Shown piece after piece: positions 1-7,153 of a DNA stretch of 64,000 bases. Location of the stretch: positions 248,001 to 312,000 of the forward strand of contig JACKCR010000004.1 of the NCBI GenBank assembly GCA_020633975.1, written 5' to 3'. The translations under genes and the position numbers were made by a program. Origin of the DNA: Candidatus Eiseniibacteriota bacterium (GTDB lineage: Bacteria; Eisenbacteria; RBG-16-71-46; CAIMUX01). How positions within the stretch are numbered: position 1 is the first letter of the stretch; each line of letters opens with the position of its first letter. The notes under the pieces were generated by a model. The model searched no databases and had not been told where the DNA came from. It worked only from the letters and a program-made list of their open reading frames with translations.

Positions 1-873
1 AGTGTCGTTGTCGTTGGCCGTGCCCGCGCCGCTGCCCTTGGTATCGCCGTCGCCACTTCGCTTGCCGTCGTCGTCGCGGTAGACGACCACCACGTTCGGG
101 CTCTTGAAGTCCCGGTGGACGATTCCTGCGCGGTGCGCTGCATCCAGTGCTTCGGCCATCTGACGGGCGAGAGGGAGAGAGTCTCCGGTAGAGAACGCCC
201 CTCGGGTTCGGATCTGTTTGGAAAGGGTCTCGCCGGCGAGGAACTCCATCGTCAGGAACCAGACTCCGCTGCCCTCGTCGCGCCAGAGATCGAAAATGCG
301 GCAGACGTTGGGATGCGAGATCGAGCGGGCGAGAAGGACTTCCTGCTTGAACAGTCGGAGGAATGCAGCGTTGGACGCGATCCGCGGGTGGATCGTCTTG
401 AGTGCGAGCGGTACGTCGAGTTCGAGGTCGTGAGCGCGGTAGACCTGCCCCATGCCGCCTTCCGCGAGGTAGGCGTCGATGCGAAAGCGCCGTGCGATCA
501 CCTGTCCAGGGGCGAAGGTCCGGGTGTTGGCGACGGCGACACCTGCGGCGGCACCTGCGGCGGCACTGCGGTGCAGCGCCCGCCGTGACGCCCGCCGTGA
601 CGCCAGCCGCGGTATCCGCTTCTGGGCTTGTGAGCGCGCTCGTTGGTGAGGCGTTGCTGAAGGCCTCGGTGTCGGAGTGCATACCGTCGACGTCGCCGGT
701 GACGTCGATGTCACCGGTGACTTGTTGTGTGTCGTCGATGTCGCCGGTGACGTCGTGCGTGCCGTCGAGATCGCCGGTGACGTCGTGCGTGTCGTCAGGA
801 TGAGCCGTAACGTCGTGCGTGTCGTCGATGTCGGCGGTGAGTTCGTACGTGTCGTCGGCGTCACGACCGCCAT
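1..873 (-). CDS. Serine/threonine protein kinase, C-terminus cut by window edge
   Basis: The minus strand encodes the N-lobe of a Hanks-type kinase. There is a glycine loop (AEGGMGQVY), the VAIK-type lysine in LALKTIH, an alphaC glutamate in FKQEVLLAR, and a catalytic loop HRDFKSPNV. After the catalytic loop the reading frame enters a Gly/Asp/Ser-rich stretch that runs off the window, so the DFG motif is not seen. The kinase frame is open up to an ATG at 873, but the first 130 or so residues in that frame are T/S/P repeats with poor third-position GC. A second ATG at 976, in another frame, begins MADSHEQ and has much better GC3 (repeats of DDTHDVTG). It would need a 1-nt shift near 540-600, within GCCGCCGCAGGT repeats, to join the kinase. 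The kinase identity is secure; the start is not. Confidence 0.85.
   Translation of the reverse strand, partial: MAVVTPTTRTNSPPTSTTRTTLRLILTTRTTSPAISTARTTSPATSTTHNKSPVTSTSPATSTVCTPTPRPSATPHQRARSQAQKRIPRLASRRASRRALHRSAAAGAAAGVAVANTRTFAPGQVIARRFRIDAYLAEGGMGQVYRAHDLELDVPLALKTIHPRIASNAAFLRLFKQEVLLARSISHPNVCRIFDLWRDEGSGVWFLTMEFLAGETLSKQIRTRGAFSTGDSLPLARQMAEALDAAHRAGIVHRDFKSPNVVVVYRDDDGKRSGDGDTKGSGAGTANDNDT
660..860. repeat. Degenerate short tandem repeat in kinase N-terminal region
   Basis: Plus-strand units resembling gtcgccggtgacgtcgtgcg recur about every 30 bp, with a 6-bp sub-period (gtcgat/gtcgcc). Read on the minus strand from ATG 976 they encode repeats of DDTHDVTGD. Read from ATG 873 they encode T/S/P repeats. 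All frames stay open because the unit is a multiple of three. Confidence 0.6.
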
Positions 874-1053
874 CGGGGACTCTGCCCGTCTCGTTTGTGG
901 GACGCACGTCGCCTGTGTTCTCGTGCGCGTCCTCGCCGGGACTCCGGCTGCCCGCTTGCTCGTGTGAATCGGCCATGGGGCTAGAGTGTCGGTGATCTCG
1001 GCGGCGCGGGGAAGGGCCGGACTCGCGTGCGGGACTCGCTGTCGAAGCGGCTC

Positions 1054-1615
1054 TCAGACTGCGCGAAGCAGAATCCAGACGAGCAGTGCGCTCCGGACGG
1101 ACCAGAGCACGGTGCGGATCCAGTTCGTCGTGACGAGTCGGCGGTGAGCGGACGTGTCGAAACCCCGCGCGAGGACGCTATGCGCCGGCACCTGGAGGAG
1201 AAACGTCGAAGCCCAGATCGCGACCAGGAGTCCAAGTGCTACCCACGAGAGGACGGGACTATGGAGGTTCTGCGGAAGGAGGGCTTCCGAGGACGAACCG
1301 ATCAGGGCCTGCCGTGACTGCTCCCTGAATCGTGCCTTGTAGCGGAGTGCCGATCGAGCCTGTGAATGCGAGGTAGACTCCCGTCGCCAGCTCGACGAGC
1401 ATCGGGAGCACGACCACCCAGCTCGTCCGCCTCGAATGCTCGACTTCGTAGGCGGCGAAGTCGCTCTCAGCGGCCCGGCTCTCACCGGCGCAGGTCCCGA
1501 CGGCCACAGTCCCACCGACGCGAGCGAACAGTGGGTAGTGGACGAGTTGAACGAACCAGATCACGCCGGTCATGAACAGGGTCGCTGCGAGATGGAGGGT
1601 CCAGATCGCGCTCAT
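1054..1615 (-). pseudogene. Small integral membrane protein, disrupted by a frameshift
   Basis: The N-terminal half (ATG at 1615, with AAGGAG five bases upstream) encodes a helix with LAATLFMTGVIWFVQLVHYP followed by LPMLVELATGVYLAF. Its frame ends at a stop near 1259. The C-terminal half continues in the next frame to 1054 with WVALGLLVAIWASTFLLQVP, then HRRLVTTNWIRT and a last hydrophobic helix. The two halves together look like one family of uncharacterised four-helix membrane proteins of about 150-180 residues in which the TNWIRT segment is conserved (recalled from family knowledge). The shift must lie around 1300-1370. It could be a real mutation or an indel in the assembly; two other frameshifts lie within 10 kb. 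Function unknown. Confidence 0.7.
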
Positions 1616-1710
1616 GCGCGCTCCTTCGTTGTGTGGGACGTCGGTAGGTGGTACGTCGTTCCTGGGATGTTCGCCTGGAACCCGGATTCGGATGCGGGAG
1701 GTAGCTGGAC

Positions 1711-3354
1711 GTGAATCTCTCGCTCGTCTTCGACGACGTGACCTACGCCTATCCGTCGTCCCCAGGGGTCGCGATCGACGGCCTCGGCTTCAGCGTACAT
1801 TCCGGCTGGACCGGCGTGGTCGGCCCAAATGGTGCCGGCAAGACGACCGTGCTCCGGCTCGCGACCGGTCTGCTCTTGCCGACGGCCGGTTCGGTTCGGC
1901 TCAGCGGGACTTCGATCTATTGCGAGCAGCGAACCGACGATCCACCTCACCGCTGGCGCGACTTCCTCGAGAGTCCCGATCCCGAAGGATGGGAGATCCG
2001 TGGTCGACTCGGCATCGAAGACGATTGGATCGAACGCTGGCCGACGCTCAGTCACGGCGAGCGAAAGCGGGTGCAGATCGCCGTCGCGCTCTGGCAGAGC
2101 CCCGCGCTTCTCGCGGTCGACGAACCCACGAACCATCTCGACCACGCGGCCGCGCGGATGCTGGTCGACGCGCTCGAACGGCACCGAGGCATCGGGCTCA
2201 TCGTGAGTCATGACCGCGAGCTTCTCGATCGGCTCTGCGCACGTTGTCTCTTTCTCGGCGAGCACCAGCCCGTGCTTCGTCCCGGCGGATACACACAGGG
2301 ACGAGAACAAGCGGAGCGCGAACAGGAGGCTGCGGTTCGAGAACACTCCCTGGCGCGAAAGGAACGACGTCGTCTCGAACAGGAAGCCTCGAAGCGGCGC
2401 GACCTCGCCTCGCGAGCGGATCGTCTACGTTCGAAGCGGGGCATCGCGAAGAAGGACCACGACGCCAAGGCGAAGATCGACCACGCTCGCGTGACCGGGA
2501 AGGACGCAACGGCCGGACGGCTCCTCAACCAGATGCAGGGACGGGTCGCGCAGGCCCGGCAGCGGGAAGACTCGATAGACGTCGCGAAGAACCGCGAGCT
2601 TGGGATATGGATGCCGGGGGGAGTGAGCCCGCGGGATCTGATCGTGCATGTGGCGGCGGGGGAGATCGGCGTTGGCCGTGGTTCCGCACTGCCTTCGGAT
2701 TCGGCACCGACGTGGAGTCCGGAAACGGCGTCGAGTCCGGAAACGGCGTGGAGTCCGGAAACAGCGTCTTGTTCGAAGTCAGAGCACAACGCGTCGCCTA
2801 CCTGGCGACTCCGTTTCCCCGAACTCGCAATGCGGCCGACCGATCGGGTCGCACTGGTCGGACCGAATGGCGCAGGCAAGAGCACGTTGCTGGCGCACCT
2901 TCTCCGCGGTCTGACTCTCCCCGAAGACAAGCTCGTCTACATCCCGCAGGAGATCGATCGCGACGAATCGCGCGCGGTGATCGAACGGGTGCGGGCATCA
3001 GGTCGGGAGGAACTGGGGCGGATCCTCACCGTGGTGAGTCACCTCGGATCCGATCCGCGCAGGCTGCTCGACACCGCGCTACCCAGTCCGGGCGAGGTGC
3101 GGAAGCTTCTCCTGGCCGAAGGCGTCGCCCGCGTCCCGCACCTCATCGTGCTCGACGAACCGACGAACCATCTCGACCTTCCGTCGATCGAGTCGCTCGA
3201 AGCGGCATTGCTCGAGTGTCCGTGCGGACTGCTCCTCGTGAGCCACGACGAACGGTTCCTGGAGCGGACGACGAACGTCCGCTGGGAGATCGAGGGCGCG
3301 GATGGAGACTACGTCCTCGTTCCGTCTGCGGGCGGGGCGTTCTCGAGCGGCTAG
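1711..3354 (+). CDS. ABC-F family ATP-binding protein (duplicated ATPase)
   Basis: Two ABC ATPase domains occur in one soluble chain of 547 residues with no membrane segments, which is the ABC-F architecture (ribosome-associated translation factors or antibiotic-resistance factors). Domain 1 has Walker A VGPNGAGKTT, signature LSHGE, Walker B LLAVDEPTNHLD and the SHD switch. A charged, Arg/Lys/Glu-rich linker (about residues 200-300) follows, as in the P-site-tRNA interaction region. Domain 2 has VGPNGAGKST and LIVLDEPTNHLD, but its signature is altered to PSPGE. An in-frame WSPETA repeat separates the linker from domain 2. The GTG start at 1711 is preceded by GGGAGGT. It is divergent from the membrane-protein gene. 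Which ABC-F subgroup cannot be told by eye. Confidence 0.9.
   Translation: MNLSLVFDDVTYAYPSSPGVAIDGLGFSVHSGWTGVVGPNGAGKTTVLRLATGLLLPTAGSVRLSGTSIYCEQRTDDPPHRWRDFLESPDPEGWEIRGRLGIEDDWIERWPTLSHGERKRVQIAVALWQSPALLAVDEPTNHLDHAAARMLVDALERHRGIGLIVSHDRELLDRLCARCLFLGEHQPVLRPGGYTQGREQAEREQEAAVREHSLARKERRRLEQEASKRRDLASRADRLRSKRGIAKKDHDAKAKIDHARVTGKDATAGRLLNQMQGRVAQARQREDSIDVAKNRELGIWMPGGVSPRDLIVHVAAGEIGVGRGSALPSDSAPTWSPETASSPETAWSPETASCSKSEHNASPTWRLRFPELAMRPTDRVALVGPNGAGKSTLLAHLLRGLTLPEDKLVYIPQEIDRDESRAVIERVRASGREELGRILTVVSHLGSDPRRLLDTALPSPGEVRKLLLAEGVARVPHLIVLDEPTNHLDLPSIESLEAALLECPCGLLLVSHDERFLERTTNVRWEIEGADGDYVLVPSAGGAFSSG
2715..2768 (+). repeat. Three 18-bp in-frame repeats inside the ABC-F gene
   Basis: The unit gagtccggaaacggcgtc occurs three times end to end with one or two substitutions, encoding SPETA(S/W) hexapeptides. 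It sits between the interdomain linker and the second ATPase domain. Confidence 0.85.
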
Positions 3355-3473
3355 CCGTCAAAGGTCGGAAACGCTCGCCGTGGTGATCTCGCGCGGAGCG
3401 GAGTTAGCGTCGACAGACTTCCACGTAGACTTCTGGCATCAACGCCGACGTCGAGATCAACGTGGACGTCGAT

Positions 3474-3545
3474 GTAGACGCCGACATCAGCCTGGACGCT
3501 GACCTCGACGTAGACGCCGACATCAGCCTGGACGCTGACCTCGAC
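3474..3545. repeat. Two perfect 36-bp tandem repeats, with flanking partial copies
   Basis: Positions 3474-3509 and 3510-3545 are identical 36-mers (gtagacgccgacatcagcct continuing to gacctcgac), and degenerate copies extend from about 3440 to 3600. An underlying 6-bp period (gacgtN) keeps several frames open; the plus strand would read VDADISLDADLD. The array begins immediately after the HNH gene's stop codon and fills the gap between the convergent ABC-F and HNH genes. No clear terminator hairpin was seen in it. Confidence 0.85.
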
Positions 3546-3599
3546 GTAGACGCCGACATCAACGTAGACGCGTCAAACGTAGACGCCGACGTCGAGGCG

Positions 3600-5033
3600 T
3601 CACGCGGTCCCGCTGCCGACATTCTCCCGGGCGCGGTTGTGTCGTCCGCAACGCAACCTCAGGTTCTCCTCCGTGTGCGGTCCGCCGCTCGCGTACGGAA
3701 CCACGTGATCGAACTGCAAGAACACCCGAGCTGCACAGCGAACGCCGGCCGGACTGACGTAGGTGCACTGGCCGCCGTCCCGAAGGAAGACTGCGTCCTG
3801 TATCTCGGTTGGGATGTGGCGGGTTCGAGGAGCCGGCTCCACGGAAGTCGCAGACGCACGGGGGATCGTTTCGCTCGACGGATTCGCGGCGGTGGCGGGT
3901 GACGGCTCACTATCCGTCGGCTGACTCGAAGGCCGATTCGATCGGCGCGTGGGCCGACGCTTCGACCGACGCTCCAAACGCCTCTTCGACCGACGTTCCG
4001 GATCGCGCCGATCGAGGAGATCATCGAGGGCTCTCTCCAGAACCGACTCGAGGTCTGCCTTGTTCGAGCATACCGACTTCGCACGTTCGAGTTTCTCGAC
4101 GAAGGCCTGGCGGGCAGCGAAGCGTATCTCGTATCGCAGTTCGTGCTTGGCGCGAGGTTCATCGTCTGCGGAAGCACTACCACGTTGATAGTCGGATCGG
4201 GCGCCATCGCGTTGAGGGTCGGCTCCTGCACAGCTGCGTTGAGAGTCGCCTTCGTCACTACCACGTTGATAGCTGGCTCCGCCGATTGCGGCGTTTGCGT
4301 CGTGGTCGACTCGCACTCTCGACTGGGCTGTCTCGTTCGATTGTGCAGAGTAGGCCTCGCGACCTCTCACTTCGGTTCCGATCTGGTCGCGACCCGTTCG
4401 CACGTCTCCGTCGCGTCCGTTGTCGGTCTTCTGGCGTTCCGGGGTGGCGGCCTCGGCTGACTGCGTACGCATCGTGGCGGCGGATGATCGCTCCCTTTCG
4501 TGGCCCGTTGTGCTACCGCCAAGCGCAAGGGCGAGACTCGTTCCCGTGGTCGCCGTCGCCGCCCGTACCGGACCGACGCCGATCATGCGCACTCGGTCGG
4601 GAACACGTGGTGCGGGCCGTCGGGTTTGGACGAGGGCTTCGACTTCCGCGAAGGTTCGTCCGGCGGCCTGCGCAGTGAGTGCATCGCAGTTTGCGTCGGT
4701 GAGCGTGCTGGCCAGACGGGCCACGGCGCACACCGTCATGCGCCGCTTCTCGAGAAGCTCTCGCACACGCGGGAATCGCGCGGCTGCTCGGGCTGCGGAG
4801 ATGTAGCGACCGGCAGTGGCCGGCGAATAGCCCCATCGACGGGTGCAGTAGTCGAAGAGTGATGAGTAGCCTTGTGCCAGGTAGAGAGTACGTCGATCGA
4901 TCTCGGCCAGCGACTCGAGCAGCGCGATGATGGATGCGTGTTCGCGTCTCACTGCGAGATCAGCGCGCGCGACGAGTTGTGCGTCCGTGAGCTTCCGGAC
5001 CGGAAGTGTCGAGTGGGATGATGTGTGGTTCAT
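3600..5033 (-). CDS. HNH endonuclease domain protein
   Basis: The 477-residue protein has three parts. The helical N-terminus (residues 1-140) has the form LAEIDRRTLYLAQGYSSLFD, then YSPATAGRYISAARAAARFP, a domain commonly found on multicopy HNH proteins. A long charged, repeat-rich middle (about 165-400) carries Q-R-G-S-rich and RRSKRRLERRSKRR repeats. The C-terminal HNH nuclease has a C-x(n)-C pair around GGQCTYVSPAGVRC, then FDHVVPYASGG, ENLRLRC and GRHNRAR (the H-N-H residues). The ATG at 5033 has GGGAGGA upstream. This family is often found in many copies per genome and its role is unproven. The repeats in the middle contain ctctcaacg-like words similar to the palindromes lying 5' of the gene. 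Confidence 0.85.
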   Translation of the reverse strand: MNHTSSHSTLPVRKLTDAQLVARADLAVRREHASIIALLESLAEIDRRTLYLAQGYSSLFDYCTRRWGYSPATAGRYISAARAAARFPRVRELLEKRRMTVCAVARLASTLTDANCDALTAQAAGRTFAEVEALVQTRRPAPRVPDRVRMIGVGPVRAATATTGTSLALALGGSTTGHERERSSAATMRTQSAEAATPERQKTDNGRDGDVRTGRDQIGTEVRGREAYSAQSNETAQSRVRVDHDANAAIGGASYQRGSDEGDSQRSCAGADPQRDGARSDYQRGSASADDEPRAKHELRYEIRFAARQAFVEKLERAKSVCSNKADLESVLERALDDLLDRRDPERRSKRRLERRSKRRPTRRSNRPSSQPTDSEPSPATAANPSSETIPRASATSVEPAPRTRHIPTEIQDAVFLRDGGQCTYVSPAGVRCAARVFLQFDHVVPYASGGPHTEENLRLRCGRHNRARENVGSGTA

Positions 5034-5829
5034 TCGCTTCCTCCCTTGTCTTCCAACAACCTACCATGCGTTGTTTTGGGATCTTTGAGAGGCTCGGAGA
5101 CGGACGATCGTGGCGAGGATGTCGTCGAACGAGGAATTGTGGTCGAACGCCTGAAGTACGGGCGTGCGGGACGGTTTGCGGGTCGATTCGGGGCAGGTCG
5201 CCGATTCAATGCGGTCAGAGGTCGTGGATCCGTCAAGAACTATAGTTGCATCGAGCGAAGTTTCTCTTCGTGCGCCCGGCACGGTTGGTGTCCGGATGAC
5301 AGATTGGACTCACTTCGGACGATGCGAAGTGTGCGCGGTTGGCTTCCGGTCACTCTCAACGTGAGAGTGCTCTGCTTTCTCCGCTCGCGTCTCAACGTGA
5401 TACTCTCTGCCCGGCTCTGTCGTTCGTGGCAACTCTCAACGTGAGAGTTCTCCGCGATCGAGGCGGGACGACAAGTCGCGCTCGACGATTCTAGCTCTGT
5501 CGCCTCCAGCCACTCTCAACGTGGGAGTTCGCGGCAACGCGAGCAGTCGTCGAGTCCGATTTCGCCGCAGCGCAGCGGTTCCGGCTTGGCGCGAAGGAAC
5601 GGTCGCACGAAGCGACGCGTAGCGGCGTAGGGGAATCGTCTCCAGCTTGATCCTGAGGTAAGCTGCGATGCGAACGCGGTATCTTGTCTGTCGATCCATC
5701 CAGGCACCGCGACCCGGCTGGTCCGGGGGCCTCGAGCCTTCGAGTTCCGGTGCTCGTGGCCCGGACCGTGAGCACCGGTTTCCAAGTGCGGGCTCCCGGC
5801 CGCAGACTCTGAACAAGGAGTGCACCGCC
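5034..5829. other. Long intergenic region between divergent HNH and SDR genes
   Basis: No convincing gene is visible. The region holds a cluster of palindromes (listed separately), a possible -10-like tatagt near 5241, and the SDR ribosome-binding site. A plus-strand frame from 5668 runs in frame into the SDR gene, but it has no ribosome-binding site and looks non-coding. Confidence 0.6.
5351..5529. repeat. Cluster of a dispersed 19-bp palindrome (CACTCTCA-ACG-TGAGAGTG)
   Basis: Near-perfect copies lie at 5351-5369 (cactctcaacgtgagagtg), 5431-5449 (aactctcaacgtgagagtt) and 5511-5529 (cactctcaacgtgggagtt). A partial copy, ctcaacgtga, is at 5391-5400. Each has 8-bp arms around an ACG centre. 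A fifth copy lies 14 kb away at 19974. Spacing between copies is about 40-80 bp. They could be operator sites for a dimeric regulator, a small interspersed repeat, or targets of the neighbouring HNH protein; nothing in the window decides this. Confidence 0.8.
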
Positions 5830-6891
5830 ATGCCGAAGACCTTGATGTGCGACCGTCGACTCTTGGCCAAGGACCTCGCGGGCCGCATCTACGTGGTCAC
5901 GGGCGCGAATTCGGGCGCCGGTCTCGCGACCATGCGGCAGCTTGTACGGCAAGGTGCTCATGTCGTGGCCGGTTGTCGTCGAGTTGCTGCGGGCGAAGAG
6001 GCGATCCGGTCCTCGAGTGCCGCGCACGGATCGGTGAGTACCCACGGATCGGTGAGTACCCACGGATCGGCGAGTACGCACGGATCGGCGAGTACGCACG
6101 GGTCGGCGAGTGCGCTCGGCTCGACCGCGGCGCGCGGTTCCGCCGAAGTGATCGAGCTGGACCTCGGCAGTCTCGCCTCCGTGCGGCGGTTCGCGGAGAC
6201 CTTCCTCGCGCGACACTCGCGACTCGACGGTCTCGTCAACAATGCTGGCGTCATGAGTACGCCGGAGGGACGGACCAAGGATGGGTTCGAGACGCAGTTC
6301 GGGACGAATCACCTCGGGCACTTCCTTCTCACCGAACTGCTCCTTCCGACGCTGAAGGCGAGTGCTCCGTCCAGGATCGTGTGCGTCTCTAGCGTCGCAC
6401 ATGTTGGGCGGAGGGGAGGAGGAGAGATCTACTGGGACGACCTCCATTTCGAGAAGCGGCCGTACAATCCGACGGTGGCCTATTCCCAGTCGAAGCTCGC
6501 GAACGTCCTCCATGCGCTCCATCTCTCCAAGCAGCTCGAGGGGACGGGTGTCACCGCGGTCTCCCTCCATCCCGGATGGATTCGGTCGAACCTCGTCAAG
6601 CACATGGCGCCGACCTGGGTGCAGAACATCGTCATGCGGCCGTTGAGCGGACCGCTCGGGATGCTCTCGATCGAAGAGGGAGCGCAGACGACGCTGCACT
6701 GCCTTCTGGACGACGACGTCCCCAACCACAGCGGCGAGTACTACAGCCAGAACAGCATCCTCTACCCGAGGAAGTCGGACCGCGCGGGCGGATGGCCGAT
6801 GGTGTCGCCGAATCCGAACGCGCGCGACGCGAAGCAGGCGGCGCGACTGCATGAACTCAGCATGCGGCTGGTTGGGTTGTCTGGAAGCTGA
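5830..6891 (+). CDS. Short-chain dehydrogenase/reductase, retinol-dehydrogenase-like
   Basis: A classical SDR of 353 residues. The NAD(P)-binding motif is VTGANSGAG (the usual I is replaced by A), followed by LDLGSLASVRRFAE, NNAGVM, the catalytic Ser in CVSSVAH and YSQSKLANVL (Tyr-x3-Lys). The QFGTNHLGHFLLT segment is typical of the retinol dehydrogenase/protochlorophyllide reductase-like branch. The ATG at 5830 was chosen because AAGGAG lies nine bases upstream and the Rossmann fold begins about 20 residues in. An 18-bp minisatellite inserts about 30 Ser/His/Gly residues after the second beta strand, lengthening a loop that is short in relatives. Substrate unknown. Confidence 0.88.
   Translation: MPKTLMCDRRLLAKDLAGRIYVVTGANSGAGLATMRQLVRQGAHVVAGCRRVAAGEEAIRSSSAAHGSVSTHGSVSTHGSASTHGSASTHGSASALGSTAARGSAEVIELDLGSLASVRRFAETFLARHSRLDGLVNNAGVMSTPEGRTKDGFETQFGTNHLGHFLLTELLLPTLKASAPSRIVCVSSVAHVGRRGGGEIYWDDLHFEKRPYNPTVAYSQSKLANVLHALHLSKQLEGTGVTAVSLHPGWIRSNLVKHMAPTWVQNIVMRPLSGPLGMLSIEEGAQTTLHCLLDDDVPNHSGEYYSQNSILYPRKSDRAGGWPMVSPNPNARDAKQAARLHELSMRLVGLSGS
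6025..6114 (+). repeat. Five 18-bp tandem repeats within the SDR gene
   Basis: Units of the type cacggatcggtgagtacc repeat five times with few changes, encoding HGSVST/HGSAST hexapeptides. The array is exactly in frame and lies in the surface loop between beta2 and beta3 of the Rossmann fold. Confidence 0.9.
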
Positions 6892-7153
6892 GTGAGCTCC
6901 GTTTCGATGTGACGTTCGGTGCACGGCAATGCCGTCCGCCTACGCGGCGTCCGACGGGACACCCCGAACCGTCCTCCAACGCGGTGCCCCGATGCGACGC
7001 AGAACCAAACGGCGACGGATCGAATGTTTGATCCCCGGTCGGCACGACTCTCTCATCTACCTGTCTGAACGCGCCCAGGGACGTACGGATCGGTCCGGTA
7101 CGTGCCCAAATGGGCACCTTGGGGAACTGGATGTACCCAGAAGGAGTCCTGTC

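Noticed and set aside
660-860. Regular repeats that could suggest a CRISPR array
   Set aside because: The units are contiguous and degenerate with no unique spacers; they fit coding or minisatellite repeats.
3462-3902. A plus-strand frame encoding VDADISLDADLD repeats
   Set aside because: The repetitive part is intergenic and the rest is antisense to the HNH domain; no ribosome-binding site precedes it.
5351-5529. Spaced palindromes considered as a CRISPR array
   Set aside because: Spacing is irregular (about 40-80 bp), the units are too short and no cas gene is near.
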